Of a stretch of DNA of 64,000 nucleotides, positions 26,763-35,509 are shown piece after piece (position 1 is the stretch's first letter; the number at the start of each line of letters is the position of its first letter). The DNA comes from BPJO01 sp037189665 (GTDB lineage: Bacteria > Planctomycetota > Phycisphaerae > Tepidisphaerales > Tepidisphaeraceae). Both the position numbers and the translations under genes were made by a program. The DNA lies in assembly GCA_037189665.1 (NCBI GenBank), contig JBBCIV010000070.1, forward strand, positions 1-64,000, written 5' to 3'. The notes below the pieces were generated by a model. That model saw only the letters and a program-made list of their open reading frames with translations. It ran no database searches and was not told the DNA's origin.

Positions 26763-26793
26763 CGCGCTTTCTTTAAAAGCCCGGACAGGAGCA

Positions 26794-28092
26794 TCAACAG
26801 TTCCACTGCACGAGAACGACTGAATGTTGCCTGAGTGACAGGATCACCGGCCCAACGCTTGATTCGGCGGCAGGCTCAAAGCTGTGTTCTTGATCGATCA
26901 GCTGAATTCGGTGGGCGATCGGATGCCCAGTTAGTCCGGCACTGCGAATCGAGACATTTCGTTCGTGCGTGCTGAAGTTGGCGATCATTGCCGCACCGCT
27001 CTTGCCATCGGCCGATCGTGTGGCCAGAACATCGATGCCGGGCGTCTCGCATCTGACGGCGACCCGCTCGGGATAGTTCAACAGTTCGCGGAATGCCTTG
27101 AACGCATGAAAAGTCTTCTGCGGCACGCCGTAGTAGTCAAAAAGTCCACAATACCAAGTCATAGCCTGGGCGTCGTAGTAATTCATAACCTCGACGGGCG
27201 CATCCTGCATACGGATGAGCGTACTGGCACAGAACGCGGCGCCTTCTTCGCTTTTGAGTTTCTGAAAACTGTTATGGCGGCGGATTTCCGCATCCTGCGA
27301 ACGGCATGACGCCGGCGCATAGTTCCACTCGGTCACGAATATCGGAGTGCCTGCATAGCCGCAGTCATCAAGTCGCCGGCGGACGTCGTGCGCGCGGCTA
27401 ACGAATCCGTCCGGCTGTTGTGCGTAAAGGTGCCAGGAGTAGAAATCGAGCGGAAGCTGATGGTCGCGACAATACTCGAAGAAACCAGGATAGGACGGCT
27501 TGTCGAACATGCACGCCGCCGGCCCGCCGACTTTGATTCGCGAGTCGTGCTGCTTCAAAAGGAGAGCGGTGACGCGGTAGAGTTCGAAATAATCTTCACA
27601 GGTACCGGACCACATTGGGAGGCCAACGTCATGTTCGTTCCATATTTCCCAGTAGTCAACGGCGCCGGGCAAGCCATCGGCCCAGCCCTCGGTGTAGTGC
27701 CGCACGATGCCGAGGCAAATGCGTGCCCACCGCACATAGTCAGTTGGTTTGAAAACGTACCGCCGCCGGGCATAGTGTTCGATGCTCGTTCCGAGGCGGT
27801 AGATGATCTTAGCGCCGGTGTCCAAGATGGAACGCAGGTAATCGTCGGTCGGGCCAAAGCAATAGCTGTCGGGATCGTCCGGATCGGCTTCAAAGTTGGG
27901 AAAGATCTGCGGCACATCCACCTCGCGCGGATGCGGCCAATTGGTGTCATGCAAACGCACCCAAGGCACACCGAGTTCGCGAAACCGATGACCGTTATTC
28001 AGCAGCCCGCCGAAACTGATCGGGCCGTTGTTCACTCCATGCAAGGGTTTGAGATCACCTTGCGGTATCGCGAAATCGATATCGATATTCAT
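26794..28092 (-). CDS. GH39-like glycoside hydrolase
   Basis: A 432-residue clan A (alpha/beta)8 hydrolase without a signal peptide. The acid/base is Glu153 in YWEIWNEHDVG and the nucleophile candidate is Glu255 in FVTEWNYAP, spaced as in GH39. The opening GVNNGPISFGG and the segment WVRLHDTNWPHP also fit GH39 beta-xylosidases and iduronidases. The C-terminal sandwich is short. GH39 members cleave beta-xylosides, alpha-L-iduronides and some rhamnosyl-linked chains; the substrate here is open. It diverges from the Gfo/Idh gene at 28332, with operator copy B between them, so it probably belongs to the same regulon as the two isomerases. Confidence 0.78.
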   Translation of the reverse strand: MNIDIDFAIPQGDLKPLHGVNNGPISFGGLLNNGHRFRELGVPWVRLHDTNWPHPREVDVPQIFPNFEADPDDPDSYCFGPTDDYLRSILDTGAKIIYRLGTSIEHYARRRYVFKPTDYVRWARICLGIVRHYTEGWADGLPGAVDYWEIWNEHDVGLPMWSGTCEDYFELYRVTALLLKQHDSRIKVGGPAACMFDKPSYPGFFEYCRDHQLPLDFYSWHLYAQQPDGFVSRAHDVRRRLDDCGYAGTPIFVTEWNYAPASCRSQDAEIRRHNSFQKLKSEEGAAFCASTLIRMQDAPVEVMNYYDAQAMTWYCGLFDYYGVPQKTFHAFKAFRELLNYPERVAVRCETPGIDVLATRSADGKSGAAMIANFSTHERNVSIRSAGLTGHPIAHRIQLIDQEHSFEPAAESSVGPVILSLRQHSVVLVQWNC

Positions 28093-28208
28093 GCGGTTTC
28101 CCGTTCCAGCGAGTGAAACGATGCCATGACCTTCCGGAAGTCCCTTTGGTTGGGAGAAAAGACGATGCTGGCATCTCGGCGCAACCCGTCAATGGATTCT
28201 ATTTCAGC

Positions 28209-28259
28209 TCTTTCCAATTTTGCCACCCAATTGTATTCTTGTATACAATCATAGCAACC
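28209..28259. promoter_or_regulatory. Shared operator block, copy B (core TTGTATACAA)
   Basis: This is the second copy of the 51-bp block at 24983-25033, with the identical segment at 28228-28249. It lies 117 bp from the GH39-like start and 73 bp from the Gfo/Idh start, again between divergent genes. Conservation extends beyond the palindrome (TCTTTCC on the left, CAACC on the right), so the duplication probably copied a promoter as well as an operator. Confidence 0.7.
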
Positions 28260-28331
28260 CTTATATTTCGGTTTAGCTTTGAGGCGCTATAAGTGGATGT
28301 CGTGTTGTCGTCATATCAATGTGGGATAGCT

Positions 28332-29501
28332 ATGCAGGAATTTAGGCTAGGTGTGATCGGTGCTGGCAATCGCGGCAAACTTGCCGATCTCGCTCACCGC
28401 CCCAATGAGGGATGCCGCCTGGTCGCGGCGGCAGATGTAGAAGAGGCCCCCTTACGACGATTTCGCGAAGTTTATGGGCCGGAGGCAATGGTCACTCGCG
28501 ATTACCGGGAACTGCTTGCCAAGCCGAACATCGACGCCGTCTTCATTACCAGTCCCGATCATCTCCACGAAGAGCACGCCCTCGCCGCAATCGCTGCGGG
28601 AAAGGCAGTGTATCTGGAAAAACCAATGGCGATCACAGTCGAAGGATGCGACCGCATCCTGACGGCGGCAGCGCAGGCGAAGGTCAAACTGTACCTCGGC
28701 CATAACATGCGGCACTTCCCCGTCATCCGAAAGATGAAAGAACTCATCGCTGCTGGGGCGATCGGGCAAGTTAAAAGCGGATGGTGCCGACATTTCATCA
28801 GTTATGGGGGAGATGCTTACTTCAAAGATTGGCACGCCGACCGAACGCGTTCCACGAGCCTGCTCCTGCAAAAGGGGGCGCACGACATTGATGTGCTCCA
28901 CTGGCTGTGCGGCTCGTACACCCAGCGTGTGACGGCCATGGGCAGCCTGAGCGTCTACAACACCATCACCGACCGACATGGCCCGGACGAACGAGGCAAC
29001 GCGTCATGGTCGCTGGACAACTGGCCGCCGTTGTCACAAAAGCAGTTGAACCCGATCGTCGACGTCGAGGACTTGAGTCTGGTGCTGATGGAGCTGGAAA
29101 GCGGTGCCCTATGTTCGTACCAGCAATGCCACTACAGCCCCGACGCCTGGCGGAACTACACCATCATCGGCACCGAAGGCCGCATCGAAAATTTCGGCGA
29201 TGTTCCAAGCGATTCGACCGTCGTGCGCCTGTGGAACCGCCGCTGCTATTACAAACCCGAAGGAGATGAGGAATTCCGGTTCCCCAACGAAACCATCGAA
29301 GGTCACGGCGGCGCCGACCCGCGCATCATCGACGAATTTCTTCGCTATCTGCGCGAAGGCGGTAAAACCGACACCTCTCCCGTCGCCGCGCGCAACGCCG
29401 TTGCCACTGGCTGCCTGGCTACCGCATCGCTTCGAAACGGCAGCACGCCCGCGTTCATTCCGCCTTTGCCTCGCAATATTGCGGATTGGTACATGTCGTG
29501 A
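28332..29501 (+). CDS. Gfo/Idh/MocA-family oxidoreductase
   Basis: I prefer the ATG at 28332 (MQEFRLGVIGAGNRGKLADLAH), which puts the Rossmann motif GVIGAGNRG right at the start; an ATG 39 bases earlier is in frame but adds a non-family tail. The protein has 389 residues. The EKP motif is intact (VYLEKPMAITVEGCD). The C-terminal domain shows LLLQKGAHDIDVLHWLCG, with the catalytic-type Lys, Asp and His. The length and the region YNTITDRHGPDERG suit the larger dehydrogenases of planctomycete sugar clusters. A decayed relative of this gene lies at 25071-25185. It is controlled, by inference, from operator copy B. Confidence 0.88.
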   Translation: MQEFRLGVIGAGNRGKLADLAHRPNEGCRLVAAADVEEAPLRRFREVYGPEAMVTRDYRELLAKPNIDAVFITSPDHLHEEHALAAIAAGKAVYLEKPMAITVEGCDRILTAAAQAKVKLYLGHNMRHFPVIRKMKELIAAGAIGQVKSGWCRHFISYGGDAYFKDWHADRTRSTSLLLQKGAHDIDVLHWLCGSYTQRVTAMGSLSVYNTITDRHGPDERGNASWSLDNWPPLSQKQLNPIVDVEDLSLVLMELESGALCSYQQCHYSPDAWRNYTIIGTEGRIENFGDVPSDSTVVRLWNRRCYYKPEGDEEFRFPNETIEGHGGADPRIIDEFLRYLREGGKTDTSPVAARNAVATGCLATASLRNGSTPAFIPPLPRNIADWYMS

Positions 29502-29647
29502 AACAGAAAAACGCTGGGTGCCCTGCTACGCCTCAACTTTGAGATTGGACGATGACAGGTCGGCCGGAAATTCATATATGGTTCCGAAGGCATCCCCCCA
29601 AAACGTAGACATGACACGTTCAAGCGCAGCCCATTTTTATGGCTTTC

Positions 29648-30556
29648 CTACGGCCGGATCGGGATGTTGTGTTGCCGGCGATACTGTGTGGGGGTGTAGT
29701 TCATTCGGCGACGGAAGCGGATCGCGAAGTAGCAGGGATCGTTAAAACCAACCCGCCCGGCGATCTGCTTAATGCTGAAGCGCGTGTTGACGAGCAACCG
29801 GGCCGCCGTCTGCATGCGCTGCTCTTCCAGGTACTGCTGCGGCGTCGTACCGACTTGCTTATGAAACAGGTGGGTCAGACGGCTGACGCTCTGGTTGCTC
29901 GCACGGGCAATGTCGGCAAGCGTGATCGGGTGGGACAACTGCTCTACAATAAAGATCATGGCTTTCTGGATGTCCGGATCGATGCGATGAGCACGGTTGG
30001 CCGGGTTGATCGCATCGCACAGAAGCAGTAGCCGCTCCAATGCGTTGGCAGAGAGTTCCTCGCGGCGCCAGCGCGCGGTGGAATCAAGTCGATGCAGCAG
30101 GCTGAATTGTTCCGTGATGGTGGTACGTTCAGTTCCCTCGGTTGTCGATAACAGCAATGTGCCAAACCCATGGTCCGACCAGGCGAGCCATTCCAACCAT
30201 TTGACCGGTGGATGAAAATGCACCCAAAGCCATTCCCACGATTCGGCCTGCTCGTTCACGCTGATGTCCTGGGGCGCCGAGGGGGGAAGGAGCACCAGAT
30301 CGCCCGGTACGGTGCGGACGATGCCGCCATCCGGCAGGCGGTATGCGGCACTGCCCGAAAGGGTCAGGGTAAGCAACCAGCTATCACACCCTGCACGGCG
30401 CCGACAACGATAATTGTGGTCCATCAGGAAGTAACCCGTCCAGAGCATTCCAAAGCCACCGGGATTCGTCAGATCGCCGCTTCGAACCACATCACCATAG
30501 GGTGTCGGGCGAAACCGCTGAATGCTTGGCCCGCTGGGAGTAGAACTGGTTGACAT
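29648..30556 (-). CDS. AraC-family transcriptional regulator
   Basis: A 302-residue regulator. The N-terminal cupin-like sensor has RLPDGGIVRTVPGDLVLLPPSAPQD, the usual pattern of an AraC arm/beta-barrel that binds a sugar. The C-terminal double helix-turn-helix spans about residues 195-295: HPITLADIARASNQSVSRLTHLFHKQVGTTPQQY, then IKQIAGRVGFNDPCYFAIRFRRRMNYTPTQYR. Both recognition helices are intact. It is transcribed away from the PEP-CTERM gene at 30747, and the 190-bp gap probably carries its target. The gene layout repeats at 34426-36460 with another AraC protein. Confidence 0.9.
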   Translation of the reverse strand: MSTSSTPSGPSIQRFRPTPYGDVVRSGDLTNPGGFGMLWTGYFLMDHNYRCRRRAGCDSWLLTLTLSGSAAYRLPDGGIVRTVPGDLVLLPPSAPQDISVNEQAESWEWLWVHFHPPVKWLEWLAWSDHGFGTLLLSTTEGTERTTITEQFSLLHRLDSTARWRREELSANALERLLLLCDAINPANRAHRIDPDIQKAMIFIVEQLSHPITLADIARASNQSVSRLTHLFHKQVGTTPQQYLEEQRMQTAARLLVNTRFSIKQIAGRVGFNDPCYFAIRFRRRMNYTPTQYRRQHNIPIRP

Positions 30557-30746
30557 GCTTGCACCTCACACCCCGCGCAACTTAACAGCGCCAGCCCGCG
30601 CAGCCATCTTGAATGCCGGATATTCATGATTTTTTGCCGAAGATCGCAGGGCGACTTCGAGATCGGAGGTTAGTTTTTAAATCCACATGTCTGTCCGGAT
30701 TGTCTGGATTGGCGATGGATTTCCATGCCGTGCATTGGAGGGCTTT

Positions 30747-31484
30747 ATGCTTAGTGTTCGAGTGTTGTCATTGAGCGGTTTGCTGGCGTCGCTTCTGGTG
30801 CCGGCGACGTGGGGTGCCACCGTTCTTCCAGATAATCCCAATCAGGCGCTGGCGTATCAGTTTTCCAGCTTAACCGGCCACGCTGGCAACGGCATTAACT
30901 ATGATCTAGGGTACACTTTTACCGTAACCAGTCCGGTGACCGTCACGGGACTGGCGGCGGTCGACTGGACGGGCTCGTCATTCCCCACAAGCGGCGAATA
31001 TATCGGACAGTCCGTAGCGATATACCCGTCCGCCCTTACGCCCGTGGCGGGGTCGCCTGTAGCGCTCGCCTCCGCGACGGTTCTGGCGACCGACCCGATC
31101 GTCTCGATTTCCGGCGGCACGTACACGTCGGGAACCGGCTTTCGCTATCGTGATCTCGATGCCCCCGTCACGCTGACAGCAGGAACGTACCAGATCGTCG
31201 TGGCGAACCACGGGACCGGCGTCTATCAAGGCGGTACGCTCGCGGGAACGGGGGTGGACGGGATCGCCCCCTTGGGTCCTGGGCTGAGTAATGGTCTCTA
31301 TAAGAGCCCGACTCACACGCCTGATTATGTGTATCCAGCCGGTGGAGCTGGCGTTTATAACGCCACTGCCCTCAATGCCAACGTCGGTCCGAACTTCATT
31401 GTAGCCGTTCCCGAACCGGCCATGATGACCACCGGCGTGCTGATGCTCGGCGGCTTGACGATGCGTCGGCGGAAACAAGCCTGA
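30747..31484 (+). CDS. PEP-CTERM surface protein
   Basis: The start at 30747 has the strong ribosome-binding site GGAGGGC six bases upstream; an earlier in-frame ATG at 30687 gives no signal peptide. The 245-residue product has a Sec signal (LSVRVLSLSGLLASLLVPATWGA), a beta-rich, Thr/Ser/Gly-rich body without catalytic motifs, and a C-terminal exosortase sorting signal: VPEPAMMTTGVLMLGGLTMRRRKQA (PEP motif, hydrophobic helix, Arg/Lys tail). It should be exported and processed by an exosortase, as part of the extracellular matrix or cell surface. It is divergent from an AraC regulator. No exosortase gene is seen in the window. Confidence 0.85.
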   Translation: MLSVRVLSLSGLLASLLVPATWGATVLPDNPNQALAYQFSSLTGHAGNGINYDLGYTFTVTSPVTVTGLAAVDWTGSSFPTSGEYIGQSVAIYPSALTPVAGSPVALASATVLATDPIVSISGGTYTSGTGFRYRDLDAPVTLTAGTYQIVVANHGTGVYQGGTLAGTGVDGIAPLGPGLSNGLYKSPTHTPDYVYPAGGAGVYNATALNANVGPNFIVAVPEPAMMTTGVLMLGGLTMRRRKQA

Positions 31485-31634
31485 GGGTGTTGGGCTGGCG
31501 CGCCGCCGTCGGATGGCATGCCCCCCATTTTTGTCCAAGTCAAAACCTCTTTTCCGCCCTTTGCTGCTCTTAACAAGCCGGGGAAGATCTATCCCATAGG
31601 TTCAGGAAAAGGGGGCCTCCAAGAATGACAAACG

Positions 31635-33266
31635 ATGTTTATCCTCCATTACGCCGATCCGCGTTTTCTTGCCGGTGTTTCGAAGCACGGGTTTCCCGCT
31701 GAACACGGCCTGCGTTTGCACAACACGGGCTATATGAAAACCCCGTTCGGCGAACGATGGCGCGATTCGCCCGTCCTGCAATCCGCCCGCAAATCGGGCC
31801 GGCCGTACTTCATCGACCGCCTGACCGGAGGAATGCCGTTCCAGTCGCTCGACGGCCTGACGGACATCGCACGAACGCTGAAGAACGACGCGCACTTCCT
31901 TGGCTTCCAGGTTCACGAATGGGACAACTGCCCGTTCCACGATTACCGTCTCATCAAGAAGGAGTTTTTCGACAAAGACATCCCCTTCACCGAAGCCAAC
32001 TTCGCCAAATACGTGGGCCTGACCCTACGTCCTTATTTCGAGGGTGGTGATTACGCCACTTACCGCGATCTATACACGCCGCTGAACACGATGAAGAATG
32101 CGAAGCGATACCTCGAAGGCTACTTCAGCCGCATGGTTGAGTTGACCGAAGGACAGGTGTTGTCGGTCAACGGGTATGGACAGTTCCCGCACACCGTGTT
32201 CCGGCTGGGCGGGAAGAACAACATGGCGGAAATCGGCAACCAGGTGTATCAGTCGGCGTTTCAGATCAGTTGCGTCCGCGGCGCGGGGCGCGAATACGGC
32301 AAACCGTTCGGCGTCTATTACGAAACCTGGGGCGGCTCACCGTTTAGTTGCACTTGCGCCACATCCTTCTCGCCGTGGCTGCCCGAAGAAGGACAGTTTA
32401 AGCTATTCGACGAGTTTGGGGGCGCCAGCGTGCAGGGCGGCAGCAGCCGGTCGCTGCAAAGGCGACTGGTCTATTTCTCCTGGCTGTCGGGTTCTCAGTG
32501 GTGGGCCGACGAATGGGGCGCGGAAAATTATTTCTTCGACTGGGACCAGCACCCGCTGACCGAATACGGCAACATCATGCTCGCCTTCACGACAATCGCC
32601 CAGCGCGTCGGCCCGGTCACGCCGATCGTCCCGGCGGCGCTGGTCCTGCCGCCCGATACGCTGGGCCTCGACGTCGGCTACGTCGCCGGGACGCGACGAC
32701 TGGTGTTCGATGCCGTCGAACCCGATCCGTGTCACAACCTCGTGCGGGATTGGGCCAAGGAGATGCTCGCGCCGCGCCCGTGGCGTAAAGGCGGCGACGA
32801 CTACAACCTCACCCCGTCCCTGTGGGCCGGCGCGATCGATGTTCTTTCCGCCGACGCCTCACCGGAGGTCTTGTCGCGTTACGATGTGACAATGTTCGTC
32901 GATGAAAATCACCGAGCCAAAGCCGATCATCCTAAAAAGCTGGGCGTCGATATCGAGAGCGCCCACGAAAGCCAGTCGATCATCCGCCAGCGGCTTCCCT
33001 TCCGCGTCGACGGTGAGGTCGGCTGCGTGCAGGCCCATTCCAGCGATCGCGTATTGGTCGGCGTATTCAACAACCTGGGCGTGATGAAACTGGATGGCAA
33101 AGAAACGCTCGACCCCCAGTCCGCCCGAACCGCAACCATCACGGGACCTTGCACCGACCTGATCCCCCTTTACGGCGAACAACATGTCCGCCAACGAAAC
33201 AATAACTCCGTCACCGTTGAACTTCCCCCCGGCGACCTGGCCGTGCTCTCCTTCGCCCGTGCCTGA
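31635..33266 (+). CDS. Uncharacterised glycoside-hydrolase-like protein
   Basis: A 543-residue protein that I cannot place in a family. It has no signal peptide or membrane segment. The composition (many Trp, Tyr and Gly, GVYYETWGGSPFSCTC, QWWADEWGAENYFFDW, FQVHEWDNCPF) is what one expects of a TIM-barrel hydrolase, with Glu in ETWGG and in ADEWGAENY as possible catalytic residues. The last 90 residues are beta-rich, ending in TVELPPGDLAVLSFARA, like the sandwich caps on many such enzymes. An in-frame stop codon (31626-31628) bounds the start. It follows a PEP-CTERM gene and precedes a DUF4886 gene on the same strand, probably in one transcription unit. Confidence 0.5.
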   Translation: MFILHYADPRFLAGVSKHGFPAEHGLRLHNTGYMKTPFGERWRDSPVLQSARKSGRPYFIDRLTGGMPFQSLDGLTDIARTLKNDAHFLGFQVHEWDNCPFHDYRLIKKEFFDKDIPFTEANFAKYVGLTLRPYFEGGDYATYRDLYTPLNTMKNAKRYLEGYFSRMVELTEGQVLSVNGYGQFPHTVFRLGGKNNMAEIGNQVYQSAFQISCVRGAGREYGKPFGVYYETWGGSPFSCTCATSFSPWLPEEGQFKLFDEFGGASVQGGSSRSLQRRLVYFSWLSGSQWWADEWGAENYFFDWDQHPLTEYGNIMLAFTTIAQRVGPVTPIVPAALVLPPDTLGLDVGYVAGTRRLVFDAVEPDPCHNLVRDWAKEMLAPRPWRKGGDDYNLTPSLWAGAIDVLSADASPEVLSRYDVTMFVDENHRAKADHPKKLGVDIESAHESQSIIRQRLPFRVDGEVGCVQAHSSDRVLVGVFNNLGVMKLDGKETLDPQSARTATITGPCTDLIPLYGEQHVRQRNNNSVTVELPPGDLAVLSFARA

Positions 33267-33342
33267 TCGCGCCGCGAGAATGGAGCTTCAACGACCCGAC
33301 CAAGCACTTTGTATGCAACTGGGTACTGTCAGCTTGTGACCT

Positions 33343-34332
33343 ATGATCCCTACCCAGCAAAAAATCGTTTATTCCTGCGTATTCTTCATTGCTATCCTGT
33401 TGCTGATGCCCTTCGTCCGCGCCGAAATGGCGCCGGAACAAAAGCGGCCCACCACTCAGCCGATTAAAACCATCCGAGTGCTGGCGGTGGGCAACAGCTT
33501 TTCCCGCGACGCCATGATGAACGTATCCGACTTTGCCGAAGCGGCCGGATACAAGTTCATCTCCGCCGCTGCGATCATGCTGAGCGGCAGCCTGGAAGAT
33601 CACATGCGGGGCGCCGATGCCTTCGAATCCGACGGCCCGGCGCACATTGCCCGCCCCTACGGCCGCAAAAGCCTGAAGGAGATGCTCGCCGCCGAACCGT
33701 GGGACATCGTGACCATCCAGCAGAACAGCTTGAAGAGCTTCGTCTCCGATTCCTTGGAACCGCATGCCGGACGGCTCATTGAATACATCCGCCGCCACGC
33801 GCCGCAGGCCGAGATTGTCGTTCACCAGACCTGGGCCTATCGCGACGACCATCAACTTTTCACGGAACGAGATGACCTGGACACCGATCGCATGTATGCC
33901 GGCCTGTGCAGCGCCTACGACGGACTTGCCAAGACATACGGCCTGCGCCAAATCCCCAGCGGGGATGCCATGCAGGCCGCCCGACTCGATCCGGCCTGGG
34001 GACGATTCATCCCCGACCCTGATTTTGATCCCCACACCGCCGTACATCCGGCTTTGCCCAAAGCAGAAAAACGTTCCTTGCACCGCAACTTCTACTGGAT
34101 CAAAAACAGCAAGACCGGCGAACACACGATCGTCCACGACAGCCTCCATGCCAACTCCAATGGGCACTACCTGCTGGCCTGCGTCTGGTTCGAGTTCCTA
34201 TTCGGACAAAGCGTGCTGGACAACCCCTACGTGTCGCCTTACGTCGACTCCGCGGATGCGGTCATTCTGCGACGCATCGCACACAAGGTTGTAACGGAAA
34301 AGTACCGCCCGAAAACGGTATCCGTGCCATAA
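33343..34332 (+). CDS. Secreted DUF4886 (SGNH-like) protein
   Basis: A 329-residue protein with a signal peptide (KIVYSCVFFIAILLLMPFVRA). The body begins IRVLAVGNSFSRDAMMNVSDFAEAAG, the DUF4886 opening in which GNSFS replaces the GDS of ordinary SGNH hydrolases. Other landmarks are DIVTIQQNSLKSF, VHQTWAYRDDH and, near the end, DSLHANSNGHYLLACVWFEFLFG, with the catalytic-type Asp/His pair represented by H-x-N-x-x-G-H. The family is presumed to act on carbohydrate esters, without a proven substrate. It is last in the plus-strand run that starts with the PEP-CTERM gene and converges on the second AraC regulator. Confidence 0.78.
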   Translation: MIPTQQKIVYSCVFFIAILLLMPFVRAEMAPEQKRPTTQPIKTIRVLAVGNSFSRDAMMNVSDFAEAAGYKFISAAAIMLSGSLEDHMRGADAFESDGPAHIARPYGRKSLKEMLAAEPWDIVTIQQNSLKSFVSDSLEPHAGRLIEYIRRHAPQAEIVVHQTWAYRDDHQLFTERDDLDTDRMYAGLCSAYDGLAKTYGLRQIPSGDAMQAARLDPAWGRFIPDPDFDPHTAVHPALPKAEKRSLHRNFYWIKNSKTGEHTIVHDSLHANSNGHYLLACVWFEFLFGQSVLDNPYVSPYVDSADAVILRRIAHKVVTEKYRPKTVSVP

Positions 34333-34389
34333 GCAACATTCCCCATTTCTTCACCAATCCGTAGAGGGTTGCGGCGGTCGCATGCGTGG

Positions 34390-34406
34390 GAATCCCGCAG
34401 GGATTC
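34390..34406. terminator. Hairpin between convergent genes
   Basis: GAATCCC-GCA-GGGATTC forms a perfect 7-bp stem with a 3-base loop in the 93-bp gap between the ends of two convergent genes. The position suits a bidirectional terminator, but neither side has a T-run. Confidence 0.4.
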
Positions 34407-34425
34407 GTATGGATTTGAAAACGCT

Positions 34426-35331
34426 TCAGTCTTTGACCGCGCCGTCCACACTGGAAAGCCGCCTCGTCCGCCTGAACATCAGCGGCGCCTGGCCCGTCTG
34501 GCGGCGAAACCACTTCGTAAAGTGCGGCAACGACGAGAAACCAAGCGAAAACGCCACGCTCTTGATCTGGGCATCGCTGTAAATCAGTGCGTTGACCGCA
34601 TGCTCTCGGCGGCGGGCGTCGAACCAGCGCTTGGGGGTGGAATCATAGTATCGGTGAAACATGCGGTTCATCTGGCTGATGCTGAGGCCGATCCGCCGGG
34701 CGATGGTCGCCTCTCGCAGAGGTTGGGCAAACGGATGGTCTTCGACCAGCCGCATCGCCGCGATGGCGCGAGCATCGCGCACCACCGGCAGCTTCGGCTT
34801 CATTCCCGCGACCCGCTGCATGGCGTTGGCGTAAGCGCTCAGCCAATCGCTGAATCTCGCCTGGATTGCGAAATGCGCTCCGACGTCGATCGCCCTCGAA
34901 TGCAGTTCGATCTGAACGTTGCCCGCATGAGTCCGCACGGCCTTCGCCAGGTTGGAACCGGTCTGTTCCAGTTCCGGCGCATCAACCGACGAGATCAGCA
35001 CCGCGCGACGGTGGTCAAACAATGAACGCCTGCTGTCAAGCCAGCGCGTCGTGAATCGGATACTCAGCAGTTTTGTTCCCGGTTTGAACTCCTGCCGCCC
35101 CCTCATCATCGCTGGAAAAACCCACGTTCCCGGCGTAGCGGTCACCACATCGCTTCCCTGCCGGATCAACACCCCGCCCCGGCGAATCAACCACGCAATG
35201 GTCTGCACCGGCGACATGTCCGAAGACAGATTGCTGACGGCAACCTCATCATCGTACGCCCACAGCAACTCCGAACGCAGTTCCCTGAACGTAATCACCT
35301 TCAGGCACTCGAACGAGGAGATAGGGGTCAT
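34426..35331 (-). CDS. AraC-family transcriptional regulator
   Basis: A 301-residue regulator with an N-terminal cupin-like sensor (FRELRSELLWAYDDEVAVSN, then WLIRRGGVLIRQGSDVVTATPGTWVFPAMMRGRQEF) and a C-terminal AraC DNA-binding domain: PLREATIARRIGLSISQMNRMFHRYYDSTPKRW followed by QIKSVAFSLGFSSLPHFTKWFRRQTGQAP. Both helix-turn-helices look functional. It diverges from the PEP-CTERM gene at 35510 across 178 bp. It is only weakly similar to the AraC protein at 29648, so the repeated gene order is probably not a recent tandem copy. Confidence 0.88.
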   Translation of the reverse strand: MTPISSFECLKVITFRELRSELLWAYDDEVAVSNLSSDMSPVQTIAWLIRRGGVLIRQGSDVVTATPGTWVFPAMMRGRQEFKPGTKLLSIRFTTRWLDSRRSLFDHRRAVLISSVDAPELEQTGSNLAKAVRTHAGNVQIELHSRAIDVGAHFAIQARFSDWLSAYANAMQRVAGMKPKLPVVRDARAIAAMRLVEDHPFAQPLREATIARRIGLSISQMNRMFHRYYDSTPKRWFDARRREHAVNALIYSDAQIKSVAFSLGFSSLPHFTKWFRRQTGQAPLMFRRTRRLSSVDGAVKD

Positions 35332-35459
35332 GGAAAAACGCTCCGGTCAGACAGATCTATGCCAATGCGCAAAAAGTGTAACTAGTAAGGAAATATCCGA
35401 CAACGGTTTTCCCTCTATGCCTGAAAAGGATGTGCTAATCTGCAAACACTCGTAAATGC

Positions 35460-35476
35460 AAAGGCGCGGAGCCTTT
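35460..35476 (+). other. Small hairpin in the leader of a PEP-CTERM gene
   Basis: AAAGGC-GCGGA-GCCTTT forms a 6-bp stem about 35 bases before the start codon at 35510, just ahead of the purine-rich ribosome-binding region. It may stabilise or regulate the mRNA leader; nothing more can be said from the sequence. Confidence 0.25.
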
Positions 35477-35509
35477 ATCCATCAGGATGCAAAAGGAAAG
35501 GATAGGAAA

